This document shows, in pieces, positions 18,741 through 27,512 of a stretch of DNA of 64,000 bases. Both the position numbers and the translations under genes were made by a program. The stretch's first letter is position 1, and each line of letters begins with the position of its first letter. The notes below the pieces were generated by a model. That model was not told where the DNA came from and searched no databases. It saw only the letters and a list, made by a program, of their open reading frames with translations. The DNA is taken from contig NZ_JARZHG010000001.1 of NCBI RefSeq assembly GCF_029946505.1, positions 310,001 through 374,000 of the forward strand, in the 5' to 3' direction. The stretch comes from Polyangium sp. y55x31 (GTDB lineage: Bacteria > Myxococcota_A > Polyangia > Polyangiales > Polyangiaceae).

Positions 18741-20348
18741 TCAGCGTTCTTCGGGGTCGAAGAGCGCGCCGGGGTTCATGATTCCGGCAGGGTCGACGGC
18801 GCGCTTGGCGGCGCGGAGCGCGGCTTCGAATGGCTCGGGCCGCTCGGCGCGAAAGTAGGGGCGGTGCACGCGGCCGACGGCGTGGTGATGGGTGATGGTG
18901 CCGCCCGACGCGAGGATCGCGCGGCTCGCGGCGTCCTTGATGGCCGCCCACGTCTCGAGCTCGTGACCGTCCCGCGCGGGGCCGAGGAACGTGTAATACG
19001 GCGCGGGTCCGTCTGGATACACGTGGGTGAAACGTCGCGCGAGAACGCCGCCGCCCAGAGCGCGCTGCATGGTGGAGAGCACGGCCTCGTGAACGGCGCG
19101 GTCGAGCGACTCGAATTCGTCCCACGTACACGCCGTCTCGAACGTGTCCGCGAGGACGCCGAGGGAGACCAGCGCACTCTGCAGGTACGGCGCCCGGAAA
19201 AACGATTGCTTGTACGTGGCCTGCGCCCGCGCCCCTTCGCCGCGCTCCTCGCGCAGCACGGGTCCTTCGGGACAAACGCCGCCCGCCTCGGCCGTGATGG
19301 CGAGGGCCCTGTCCATCGAGGGGCCGATCGGGTGATCCGCCGATTCGAAGGCGAGGAGCAGCACGGCCTCGCCGTCGACGAAGACGCCGCCGAGCAAGGC
19401 GTCGGTCCGATCGAGCAACCGGCAATTCGAGGGATACAGGCCCGATTGCGCGAGCATGCGGCAGGCGTTCACGCCATCCGAAAAACGCGAAAACGTCACG
19501 CTGGCCGAGGCCCGGTACCGGGGACGCGCCTGCAAGCGCACCCAGGCCTCCGTGATGACGCCGAGGATCCCCTCGGAGCCGAGCACGAGCCGATCCGGGC
19601 TCGGCCCCGCGCCCGAAGCCGGGAGCCTGCGGCTCGCCCAGGTGCCAGCCGGCGTGATCATCCGGACGGAGGAGACGAGGTCGTCGATGTGGGTGTAAAG
19701 CGTCGCGAAATGCCCGCCCGCGCGCGTCGCGATCCAGCCGCCGAGGGTCGAGAACTCGAAGCTCTGCGGGAAATGGCGGAGCGTGAGCCCGTGCGGGGCG
19801 AGCTGCTCTTCGAGGACGGGGCCCGTCGCGCCAGCCTGAATACGCGCCGATCGCGAGATGGGCTCGATCTCGAGCACCCGGTCGAGCTTCCGCATGTCGA
19901 GCGAGACCACGCCGCGCGGGCGATTCCCGACGTCCGCCTCGACGCCGCCGACCACACTCGTGCCGCCGCCATACGGGATCACGGCGATGCCCTCGGCCGA
20001 GCAATGAGCGAGCAGGCGCTCGATGTCCTCCTCGGAACGGGGAAAACTCACCCAATCAGGGGCGACCGAAAAATCACCGCGGTAGGCCCGGACGATGTCG
20101 CGATAACTCTTGCCGTACGTGTGGAGGATACGGTCGTTCGGCGCAGCCGAAGAAATCTCCGAAAGGGACGCGGGGGGCGCGACGCGCGGGGGCAAGAGGC
20201 GCACCGATTCGAGGGTGGGCAAGGGCCGCGGAGAAAACTCCCGGCCGAGCAGGCCGCCGACCTGCATGGCGAGCGCCTGCCGGCCCGATTCGTCCGGAAA
20301 AGCGTCCGCATATCCCCACGCCCAGAAGCTCCGCTCACGCTCACCCAT
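18741..20348 (-). CDS. FAD-binding oxidase, alkyldihydroxyacetonephosphate synthase-like
   Basis: A 535-aa VAO-fold flavoprotein. The FAD pyrophosphate loop is PYGGGTSVVGG (about residue 118), followed by FEFSTLGGWIATRAGGHFATLYTHI as a paired block, SEGILGVITEAW, and near the C-terminus GGTITHHHAVG. The histidine triplet and the SxxGGW-T block are hallmarks of alkyl-DHAP synthase, which exchanges the acyl chain of acyl-DHAP for a fatty alcohol in ether-lipid synthesis. Myxobacteria make ether lipids used in development, so this role is plausible. Its ATG lies 8 bp inside the AI-2E-type transporter gene, so the two are translationally coupled. Confidence 0.85.
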   Translation of the reverse strand: MGERERSFWAWGYADAFPDESGRQALAMQVGGLLGREFSPRPLPTLESVRLLPPRVAPPASLSEISSAAPNDRILHTYGKSYRDIVRAYRGDFSVAPDWVSFPRSEEDIERLLAHCSAEGIAVIPYGGGTSVVGGVEADVGNRPRGVVSLDMRKLDRVLEIEPISRSARIQAGATGPVLEEQLAPHGLTLRHFPQSFEFSTLGGWIATRAGGHFATLYTHIDDLVSSVRMITPAGTWASRRLPASGAGPSPDRLVLGSEGILGVITEAWVRLQARPRYRASASVTFSRFSDGVNACRMLAQSGLYPSNCRLLDRTDALLGGVFVDGEAVLLLAFESADHPIGPSMDRALAITAEAGGVCPEGPVLREERGEGARAQATYKQSFFRAPYLQSALVSLGVLADTFETACTWDEFESLDRAVHEAVLSTMQRALGGGVLARRFTHVYPDGPAPYYTFLGPARDGHELETWAAIKDAASRAILASGGTITHHHAVGRVHRPYFRAERPEPFEAALRAAKRAVDPAGIMNPGALFDPEER

Positions 20349-21459
20349 CACTCTTCGGCTCCTCCGCGTCCAGCGCGGGCTCGGCGCTCGGGGGCTCGAC
20401 CGGCGGATCGGCCGGCGGATCCGCAGGCGCATTCGAATCGAGCAGCATGGCGATCCAGCGCGTCTTCTCGCTGCCTTCGAGGAGAATACGCGCCACCATC
20501 GTGAGGGGAACAGAGAGGAACATGCCCGCCGGCCCCCAGAGCCACCCCCAGAAAAGGAGGGAAAGAAACACGACAGTCGCCGACAACCCAAGCCTGCGGC
20601 CCATCCACGCAGGTTCAAGGATGTTGCCGAGCACGGTATGCACCACGAGAAACCCCGCCGAGACAGCGAGAGCCCGCCCCGGGCCATGCGAGAGGAGCGC
20701 AAAGAAGACAGGTGGCGCCCCTGCGATGATCGCGCCAACGTTGGGAATGTAGTTCAAAAGGAAAGCAACGAGGCCCCAGAGCAGCGCAAAATCCACGCCG
20801 AGGATATAGACGATGAGCCCCGCAAGGACGCCAACCGCGATGCTGACGACAGTCTTGATGAACAGGTAGTTCTGCACATCGCCCACAATCCCAGGGAAGA
20901 GCCCCACATAACCGCCCCGCTCACCCGCAAGGACCCGGAGCTTGCGCGAGAACGTGCGCGACTCGAAGAGCATGAAGCCAAGGATGAGCAGGACGATGAA
21001 GATGTTCGAGACGAGCCCAGCGAGATCACGGATCATCCCGGCCCCAAACGAGAGCATGGTGCCAGGCGAGATCATCTGCGTGATGGCCCCCCGAGGGACA
21101 TGGATGTTGTGCGCACGCAGCCACGTCGTGAGCTCCGCAGCGATGATGTCGAGCCGAGCCTGGTAACGAGGCACAGCCTCCCCGAACTCAGTCGCCGACC
21201 CCGCAACAACAGACGCCCCCGCACTGAGGACAGCGATGTTCGCAAGGAGGACGAGCGTGGCAGCAACCGGCTCAGGGACGCGGCGCTTCTCGAGCCAAGC
21301 CAGAGGCGGAGCGCTGACGACGGCAAGCAAGAGCGCCATCATGATCGGCACGAGCACACTCGCAGCCGCATGGAGCGCCGCAACGATGACCACGAAGGCA
21401 GCGAGTTGCAGAGGTACGTCAGAGCGAGACGGGACGCGCGTGTCCAAGGCGGCCGCCAT
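20341..21459 (-). CDS. AI-2E family transporter (PerM-like)
   Basis: A 372-aa polytopic protein with about seven to eight membrane segments and the family block LLNYIPNVGAIIAGAPP (about residue 260), followed by LGNILEPAWMGRRLGLS. The C-terminal tail is a Pro/Asp/Glu-rich extension of about 30 residues (DPPADPPVEPP). Family members export AI-2 or act as Na/H antiporters; the substrate here is unknown. ATG at 21459 chosen; a GTG at 21501 is in frame. Coupled to the AgpS-like gene by an 8-bp overlap. A repeat element ends just upstream of the promoter region. Confidence 0.87.
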   Translation of the reverse strand: MAAALDTRVPSRSDVPLQLAAFVVIVAALHAAASVLVPIMMALLLAVVSAPPLAWLEKRRVPEPVAATLVLLANIAVLSAGASVVAGSATEFGEAVPRYQARLDIIAAELTTWLRAHNIHVPRGAITQMISPGTMLSFGAGMIRDLAGLVSNIFIVLLILGFMLFESRTFSRKLRVLAGERGGYVGLFPGIVGDVQNYLFIKTVVSIAVGVLAGLIVYILGVDFALLWGLVAFLLNYIPNVGAIIAGAPPVFFALLSHGPGRALAVSAGFLVVHTVLGNILEPAWMGRRLGLSATVVFLSLLFWGWLWGPAGMFLSVPLTMVARILLEGSEKTRWIAMLLDSNAPADPPADPPVEPPSAEPALDAEEPKSDG

Positions 21460-21505
21460 CCTAGCCGTAGAGGACGCGACGCGCACCCCGGATGCTCGCA
21501 CGGCC

Positions 21506-21830
21506 GTTGCGCTGGGGCGTTGCCCCAGACCCCACCAGGGGCTGTCCGCCCCTGGACCCGGACCAGCGCAAGCGCTGGACTCGGGGTCGATGAACTGCGC
21601 GATGCGCAGTTCATCGAACGAGAGAGGTCAAGACCGGCGACGACGTTGCCAGCCAGGACCACAGCGCTGACGGTTCAAGCTCGAGACCGACCTCCATGGT
21701 CTTGCCACCGGCCCGCTGGAAAAACTGCGCATCGCGCAGTTTTTCCACCTGAGGTCCAGGGCTTGCCCTGGTTCGGGTCGAGGGGCGAACAGCCCCCGCG
21801 GGGCCCGGGGCAGCGCCCCGGCGCGACGCC
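21506..21830. repeat. Palindromic element, copy A
   Basis: About 325 bp, lying 11 bp behind the stop of the MopE-type lipoprotein and upstream of the AI-2E gene. Left arm hairpins: TGGGGC/GCCCCA, AGGGGC/GCCCCT, CCAGCGC/GCGCTGG, GATGAACTGCGC/GCGCAGTTCATC. Right arm: GGAAAAACTGCGC/GCGCAGTTTTTCC, CCAGGGC/GCCCTGG, AGGGGC-type, GGGGC/GCCCC. The arms are complementary to each other around a variable centre of about 95 bp. In this copy, two right-arm stems carry paired (compensatory) base changes relative to copies C and D. Fills the whole gap, with no gene inside. Confidence 0.88.
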
Positions 21831-21841
21831 ACCAGCCCCTG

Positions 21842-22636
21842 TCAGGGGCAGGCGCAGTGGACCTGGGCCGTGCCGACGCAGAAGACGTCCCAGGACGATT
21901 TGCAGCACGTCTTGTCGATCAAGCAAACAGCGTTCACGCAAGGGTCGCAGAGTGGATCGAGTTTGTCTCCGGGCGTGCACGGGTCGTGCGCGCAGAGGGG
22001 CGGGCCTGCGCTGCAGCCCTCGTCGACCTGGCCGTTGCAGTCGTTGTCGACGAGATCGTCGCACACTTCGGCCTGTGGGGAGGCGGAGGGCATGCATGCG
22101 AGTGCGCCTGCGGCGCATGCGACGATCCCTGCTGCGCAGGGGCCGAGCTCGCCGGTGTCGCATGAGCCGCCGCCGCCGGGGTTGTCCTCGTCGGTGTCGC
22201 CGTCGCAGTCGTTGTCGAGTCCGTCGCAGACCTCGTCCGTGGGCGAGATCGTCGCGGAGCAGAACGGTTTGCCGCCGTCGCAGCCCGAAGTGCCCGCGGC
22301 GCACGCGCCGAGCAGGCCTGTATTGCAGGGGCTGCCGAGGTCCGCGACGTCCTCGTCGACGATGCCGTCGCAATCGTCGTCGACGCCATTGCAGACCTCG
22401 GGGGCGCCGCATGCGCCGCCGCCGCTGCCGCCGCTTCCGCCCAGGTTTTCGACGCCGCCGCTTCCGCCGCCGCCGCTGCTGATTCCGCTTCCGCCTCCGC
22501 CGCCGCTTCCGCCTCCGCTGCCCATGAGGGTTTCGTCCCCGACTGGGGGTGTCGTTCCCCGCGCGCAACCGGCGGCCCCCACGAAAAGCCCCGCCGTGAT
22601 CATCGCCGCCCACACCACGAGAACCTTCTCGCCCAT
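21842..22636 (-). CDS. MopE-type Cys-rich lipoprotein
   Basis: A 264-aa lipoprotein: signal peptide with lipobox VGAAGC (Cys about 25), a Gly/Ser-rich linker (about 38-73), then three repeats of the form EVCNGVDDDCDG-x-VDED, EVCDGLDNDCDGDTDED, EVCDDLVDNDCNGQVDEG. These Asp-rich repeats match the putative metal-binding motif of MopE-like proteins and probably bind Ca2+. A Cys-rich tail (CCKSSWDVFC) ends the protein. GGGGAGGG precedes the ATG at 22636. Likely anchored at the outer membrane, facing outward or the periplasm. Confidence 0.85.
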   Translation of the reverse strand: MGEKVLVVWAAMITAGLFVGAAGCARGTTPPVGDETLMGSGGGSGGGGGSGISSGGGGSGGVENLGGSGGSGGGACGAPEVCNGVDDDCDGIVDEDVADLGSPCNTGLLGACAAGTSGCDGGKPFCSATISPTDEVCDGLDNDCDGDTDEDNPGGGGSCDTGELGPCAAGIVACAAGALACMPSASPQAEVCDDLVDNDCNGQVDEGCSAGPPLCAHDPCTPGDKLDPLCDPCVNAVCLIDKTCCKSSWDVFCVGTAQVHCACP

Positions 22637-22866
22637 CACACCCTCCCCAAGTCGGCACGGGCGGAATGCCTTCGTTGGCCCTCCCGCGCCAAGCCATGCG
22701 ACCCTCTACGATGCTTCGAAGCCCGTAGTGGGGGTCACCAAATGGAATTCGTGAAGATCCTTTCGAGGGTCGAGGACGGAGTTCGACCATGGGCGGGTGT
22801 CTCGAATACGTGCGCCGCGACCCTCATGGGCCTTCCCGTGCCTTCGTCCTGCGTGTACAACGAGAC

Positions 22867-24033
22867 ATGCTTCGAAACGAACTGGGCTCGATGGGGCGAT
22901 GGGGGCGTGTCCTGGGCGTGATGGGCGCCCTTTCTTTGATTGCCGCTGCGTGTGGGTCGGGCAATGGCGAGACCGGCAGCGGGGGCAACGGCGCGGGGGG
23001 GAGCGGCGGCGCGGGCGCAAGCGGCGGCAACGGCGGCGCGGGCGCTGGCGGGAGCGGCGGCGGGGTCGGTGGCAGCGCCGGCAGCGGCGGCGGGGGTGGC
23101 GGCTCGGGCGGGTCGGGGACGCCGTCTGGGCTCTTCGAGGCGCCGAATCCCTGGAACAAGGATGTCTCGGCCCTGCCGAAGAACGCGGAGTCGGACGCGA
23201 TCACGGGCTGGCTCGCGGACAATGGCGGCTGGGGCGCGGGCGCGTTCCGGATCGATTTCAGCATCGAGCTGCTCCAGGCCGACGCGAGCACCGAGATGCG
23301 CACGTTCGAGACCACGAACGACTTCTACGATCCCGATTGCGAGCACGTCCCCTTCCCCGTCCCCGCCGGCGGCGCAATCGAGGGCGAGCAGGGCTACGAG
23401 TGCACGAGCGACGGCGATTGCCATCTGCTCGTCGTGCATCAGCCGACGAAGACGCTTTATGAAATGTGGCGGGCGAACATCGTCGGCGGCACGTTCTACG
23501 GCGGCTGCGCGGTGACGTGGGACCTGACGAAGTCGTACCCGCCGAACCTGCGCGGCGAGGGCTGCACCTCCGCGGACGCGGGCGGCTTCCCCATCTCGGC
23601 GATGTTGTTCTCGGCGGACGAGGTGGCGGCGGGGTCGATCGATCACGCGATCCGGTTCATCCTGCCGAACGCGCGCATTCGCGACAACGTGTACGTGCAT
23701 CCGGGTACGCACAGCACGGGCCCGACGTCGGGCGGCCCGAACGCCCCGCCTTACGGCGTGCGCTTCCGGCTGCGCGCGGATTATCCGCTCGACACGCTGC
23801 CGACCGAGGGAGCGCGCGTCATCGCGCGGGGCTTGCAGAAGTACGGCATGTTCCTGGCCGACGCGGGCAACATCGCGCTCACGGCGCAGAGCGATCGGTT
23901 CACGACCCACAAATGGGAAGAGGTCGGCGTGGACTCGTATGCGCTCGCGGACATCCAGCCCACCGACTTCGAGGTCGTCGACATGGGCGACCCGATTCAA
24001 TGGAGCGGCGACTGCATGCTCAATCCGAAGTGA
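22867..24033 (+). CDS. Lipoprotein with Gly/Ser linker and large exported domain
   Basis: A 388-aa protein starting MLRNELGSM; the signal peptide ends with lipobox LIAAAC. A run of about 55 Gly/Ser/Ala residues follows, then a ~280-residue folded domain with conserved-looking blocks NPWNKDVS, HLLVVHQPTKTLYEMW, and GGFPISAMLFSADEV...DHAIRF. I do not recognise an enzyme family with certainty. The start is one of two ATGs 24 bp apart; both give a lipobox. Divergent from the MopE-type lipoprotein across a 230-bp region that presumably holds both promoters. Confidence 0.78.
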   Translation: MLRNELGSMGRWGRVLGVMGALSLIAAACGSGNGETGSGGNGAGGSGGAGASGGNGGAGAGGSGGGVGGSAGSGGGGGGSGGSGTPSGLFEAPNPWNKDVSALPKNAESDAITGWLADNGGWGAGAFRIDFSIELLQADASTEMRTFETTNDFYDPDCEHVPFPVPAGGAIEGEQGYECTSDGDCHLLVVHQPTKTLYEMWRANIVGGTFYGGCAVTWDLTKSYPPNLRGEGCTSADAGGFPISAMLFSADEVAAGSIDHAIRFILPNARIRDNVYVHPGTHSTGPTSGGPNAPPYGVRFRLRADYPLDTLPTEGARVIARGLQKYGMFLADAGNIALTAQSDRFTTHKWEEVGVDSYALADIQPTDFEVVDMGDPIQWSGDCMLNPK

Positions 24034-24045
24034 CCGGCGTTCGGC

Positions 24046-24076
24046 CCCGGGTCACGCCTTCCGCGGCGTGCCCGGG
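24046..24076. terminator. Convergent hairpin terminator
   Basis: CCCGGG-T-CACGCC pairs with GGCGTGCCCGGG (12 pairs, one bulge) around a 6-nt loop, in the 133-bp gap between two convergent genes. No T tract. Position and strength suggest a shared terminator. Confidence 0.55.
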
Positions 24077-24166
24077 ACCTTCGCCGATTCGAGCTTCCGC
24101 GCGCCCCGGGATCGGGAAGCCAAGAGTTACCCTGCGCGTGCGCGGCGATCTCGAGCCCGTTCGACG

Positions 24167-25282
24167 TCAAAGCATCTCGGGGAAGTCGCTGAAGCGATCC
24201 TCGAAATGCAAGATGAACGGGTTCGTCTGGAGCTCGTAACGAAAACCTTGGATGGGCGCGATCGGGACGTCCATCGGCAGATCCTCCGTGCAGCCGCGCG
24301 TGAAGATCCAGGTCTCGATGGCCTGCCCCGTGAGGGCGTCCCGCCGCGCGACGCGGTCGAGCCGCGACCCGGACCAGGCGACGTCGGTGATGAACTTCTG
24401 CGTGCCCTGATCGAAGACGTCCCACGTGCGCAGGACGATCCGGCCCGCCTCGTAGGCAAAATCGATCGACTGATCGAGCACGCCGTCCCCTTTCGTATCG
24501 TACTCGACGCGTTCGATGAGCCCGCTTTCGTTCCAGCGGAAGTGGTAGACGTAGTCTGGCTGGCCATCGCCGTCGGAGTTGAATTCACCCCGCGAAACCC
24601 GCCCCGCCGCGAGGTCTTCGTAAAAAAAGTCGTCCGTGACGATCTGCTCGCCGTTCATGTACACGGTTTCAGCCTTCACGAGCCACTGGCTCGCCGCATA
24701 GAAGCGGCGAAACACGTACTCCTCCGTGCCGTCGCCATCGACGTCCCGCCCCGCTTCGAGGACGAACGGCTCGCCTCCGAGATGACGGTACCGCGTCACG
24801 CTGGAGAGGACCCCGTCGTTCCAGAACTCGTCCCGCTCGGGTTTGCCCGCAGCGTCGAAGAAGAACCGAGATTCGCTGTACGTGTCGCCTTCGGGCTTCG
24901 ACGCGAGGTAGGTCGTGCGCACGACGTGCTCCTCGTCGTCCCATTCCCAGGTCATCTCACGGTGGGGGCTCCCGAAGCGGCCGTCCTCGACCGTCTGCGT
25001 GACGCGGCGGCCCTCCGCGTCGTAGCCGCGTTTCACGAGGAAGACCTGCTTTCCCTCCGCAGTCCGCTCGACGTACTGGAGGATGCGGCCGGCTTCGTCG
25101 TAATGGTAAACGGCCGCGAGGTGCAGCTCGTCGTCGAGGTGGTAGTCGATCCGATTCGTGCAGACCGCCCCGGGGACCGCGGATTCGTCCTCCACGGGCA
25201 GCGAATCCGCGGCGGCAGGGCCGCCGCAGCCGAACAAGGCGAGGGAGAGCAGGACGAGGAAGCAAAAACGAGGGAAAAGCAT
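24167..25282 (-). CDS. YD/RHS-like beta-strand repeat lipoprotein
   Basis: A 371-aa protein with a short signal and lipobox ALFGCG (Cys about 19). The rest is built of repeating beta-hairpin units, for example YHYDEAGRILQYVE, KRGYDAEGRRVTQ, YHFRWNESGLIERVEYDTKGDG and FAYEAGRIVLRTWD, which resemble the YD-type repeats of RHS proteins but in a short lipoprotein. No toxin domain is present. Function unknown; probably surface or periplasmic. Confidence 0.78.
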   Translation of the reverse strand: MLFPRFCFLVLLSLALFGCGGPAAADSLPVEDESAVPGAVCTNRIDYHLDDELHLAAVYHYDEAGRILQYVERTAEGKQVFLVKRGYDAEGRRVTQTVEDGRFGSPHREMTWEWDDEEHVVRTTYLASKPEGDTYSESRFFFDAAGKPERDEFWNDGVLSSVTRYRHLGGEPFVLEAGRDVDGDGTEEYVFRRFYAASQWLVKAETVYMNGEQIVTDDFFYEDLAAGRVSRGEFNSDGDGQPDYVYHFRWNESGLIERVEYDTKGDGVLDQSIDFAYEAGRIVLRTWDVFDQGTQKFITDVAWSGSRLDRVARRDALTGQAIETWIFTRGCTEDLPMDVPIAPIQGFRYELQTNPFILHFEDRFSDFPEML

Positions 25283-25316
25283 CCCCCGAGGCTACACGCC
25301 GAACCGCGCCGAGGGT

Positions 25317-26498
25317 TCAGCCTTCGAGCACTTCGAACCGGATCCCGGCGGCCTGGAGGCGCTCGATCAGCGCTTCGCCCATACCCGCGGCCGGGGTCAC
25401 GACGCCGACGTGCGGCGGGAGCCGGTCCCGATCGAAGGCCAGGCAAAGCGCGCTCTCCGCGATCATCTTGGACGTCTCGCCATACCCGGGATCACCGCCG
25501 CTCACCCGCGTGAGCACGCGGCGGCTCGAGCTCCGGCCGCGGAACGTCACCTCGAACCAGCTCCGCGCGCGCTGCTCCGCGCTCGGGCCCTCCCCCGAGG
25601 GACGGAGCCGCGAGAGCAGCTTGCGCGCCGGGCCGATCTGCGAGAGCCCCACGACCGCGCCCATCCCGAGCGTGACACCCGCGAGCACCAGCGGCGACGA
25701 AAAGACCAGGTTGTGGCCATACCGAAAATCCGGGCCGTACACGTCGAGCGCGCGGGCGCTGCGCAGGACGATTTGCGGGTCGATCGAGGGCATGGGGCAA
25801 GCCCAGCCGCCGAGATCGGGCTCCTTGCGCACGCGCGGGCGGAGCTCCTCGACGACACGGCCTTCGGGCAGCGGATCCTTGGCCCACGGGCGCGCATTCG
25901 AAGCGGCGAAGCCGACGCCGCCCATTTCGTTGAGCAGCGATTGCCACGTGCCACCCGAGAACGAGCCCTCCGTGCGGACGAACCCTTCGAGCGTGATGGG
26001 CTCGCCCTTGGGGAGCTTCTGCACCGTGAAGAGCGCGCCGAGGTCATGCGGGATGCTGTCGAAGCCGCAGCAATTCACGATACGAACGCCCGCCTCGCGA
26101 GCCTCCTCGTGGTGCCGCTCGATCAGGCGATTGACGAAGCTCGGCTCGCCCGTCAGGTCGACGTAATCGGCGCCCTCGCGGACGCAGGCCTCGACGAGGG
26201 GCTCGCCATAGAGGGCATAAGGCCCGACGGTGGTGAGCACGACCCGGGCAGATCGGGCCATACGCGCGAGCGAGGCGGGGTCGTCGGAGCTCGCCTCGAT
26301 CAGCCCGAGACGTGCGTCGCCCGGCAGGACGGACGCAAGCTCGCGCCGGACGCCTTCGAGCTTCTGGGCGTTGCGGCCAGCGAGGGCCCAGCGGAGGGGC
26401 TTCGTCCTCGACGTTTCGGCGAGGTAATGGGCGACGAGGCGGCCGGTGAAGCCAGTCGCGCCGAAGAGGACCACGTCGTATTCGCGCTCGGTCGTCAT
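25317..26498 (-). CDS. Saccharopine dehydrogenase-like / trans-acting enoyl reductase family protein
   Basis: A 393-aa protein with an N-terminal NADP-binding Rossmann motif GATGFTGRLVAHYLAE and LAGRNAQKLE, then YVDLTGEPSFV and CCGFDSIPHDLG, the pattern of the saccharopine-dehydrogenase-like oxidoreductases that include mycobacterial trans-acting enoyl reductases and mammalian SCCPDH. A hydrophobic segment (about residues 268-290) suggests membrane association. Substrate unknown, possibly a lipid. Divergent from the sirtuin gene across 60 bp. Confidence 0.85.
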   Translation of the reverse strand: MTTEREYDVVLFGATGFTGRLVAHYLAETSRTKPLRWALAGRNAQKLEGVRRELASVLPGDARLGLIEASSDDPASLARMARSARVVLTTVGPYALYGEPLVEACVREGADYVDLTGEPSFVNRLIERHHEEAREAGVRIVNCCGFDSIPHDLGALFTVQKLPKGEPITLEGFVRTEGSFSGGTWQSLLNEMGGVGFAASNARPWAKDPLPEGRVVEELRPRVRKEPDLGGWACPMPSIDPQIVLRSARALDVYGPDFRYGHNLVFSSPLVLAGVTLGMGAVVGLSQIGPARKLLSRLRPSGEGPSAEQRARSWFEVTFRGRSSSRRVLTRVSGGDPGYGETSKMIAESALCLAFDRDRLPPHVGVVTPAAGMGEALIERLQAAGIRFEVLEG

Positions 26499-26558
26499 GG
26501 GCGGCTCGATACCATGGCGGGCCCTCGGGCGTGAAGGGCCGTGCTAGTCTCTCTGCTC

Positions 26559-27326
26559 ATGAGCATCGAGCAGGCCGGAAAGCTCATCGCCGAGGCGCGA
26601 TCGGTCCTGTTCATCACGGGCGCGGGCATCTCGGCGGCGTCGGGAATCCCGACCTACCGCGGCGTGGGCGGGCTCTACGGAGACCGCGTGACCGACGAGG
26701 GCATGCGCATCGAAGAGGCACTCTCGGGCCCCGTGTTCCGGCGCTCCCCAGAGCTCACGTGGAAGTACATCCACCAGATCGAAAAAGCCTGCCGCGGCGC
26801 CGCGCCGAACGCCGCGCACCGAACACTCGCGCGGCTCGAAGAGCGCCTCTCACGGAGCTGGGTGCTCACGCAGAACGTCGACGGCTTCCACCGCGCCGCA
26901 GGCTCGCGCAACGTGATCGACATCCACGGCGACATCCACCGGCTGCTCTGCACCGGCTGCACATTCACCGAGGTCGTCAGGGACTACGCCCACCTCGACC
27001 CCTGCCCCCGCTGCACCACGTGCGAAAAGGTGCTGCGGCCAGACGTCGTGCTCTTCGGCGAGATGCTACCGCGGGCGAAGATCGATCGGCTGCACCGTGA
27101 GCTCGAACGGGGCTTCGATGTCCTCGTCTCGGTGGGTACGTCGAGCCTCTTCCCGTACATCGCCGAGCCCGTGATCGACGCAGCGAGGCGCGGCGTACCC
27201 ACGATCGAAATCAACCCCGAGCCGACGGTCGTCTCGCAGGCCATCGCGCTCCGCCTGCCGATGGGCGCCGTCGAGGCGCTCGAAGGCATCTGGCGGATCG
27301 TGGAGAGCAAGCCAGCCCGCACGTGA
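26559..27326 (+). CDS. Sir2 family NAD-dependent protein deacylase
   Basis: A 255-aa sirtuin with GAGISAASGIPTYRG (NAD site), TQNVDGFH, catalytic His in DIHGDIH, a zinc ribbon with CTGC and CPRCTTC, FGEMLP and GTSSLFPY. These are all the diagnostic motifs; the enzyme removes acyl groups from lysines using NAD+. The third-helix block GEMLP (rather than GE-x-LP with Tyr/Arg nearby) leaves deacetylase versus desuccinylase open. The ATG at 26559 (MSIEQAGK) fits the family start. Single gene, divergent from the dehydrogenase-like gene. Confidence 0.92.
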   Translation: MSIEQAGKLIAEARSVLFITGAGISAASGIPTYRGVGGLYGDRVTDEGMRIEEALSGPVFRRSPELTWKYIHQIEKACRGAAPNAAHRTLARLEERLSRSWVLTQNVDGFHRAAGSRNVIDIHGDIHRLLCTGCTFTEVVRDYAHLDPCPRCTTCEKVLRPDVVLFGEMLPRAKIDRLHRELERGFDVLVSVGTSSLFPYIAEPVIDAARRGVPTIEINPEPTVVSQAIALRLPMGAVEALEGIWRIVESKPART

Positions 27327-27512
27327 TCAAGGTCGCCTGAGGCGCCTCCGCATCGGCCTCGGGTCCTCGATCGAGGACGGGAACCCTCAGCCCGCCACGC
27401 ATGCACGGCCTCGAACCGCTGGCATATCGGTTGCTTGGCGCGCCGCGCTCGCCGAGAATCGCGCGAGTTCTTGGGGCACCCCATCGTGGTGCCGTGCTTG
27501 CGAGGAGAGGAC

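Noticed and set aside
21506-21830. Insertion sequence with transposase
   Set aside because: The element copies are too short for a transposase and contain no specific reading frame; only the non-autonomous repeat interpretation is supported.
20110-22482. 790-codon plus-strand open frame
   Set aside because: Antisense to the AI-2E transporter, through element copy A and into the MopE-type lipoprotein; low-complexity Arg/Pro composition.
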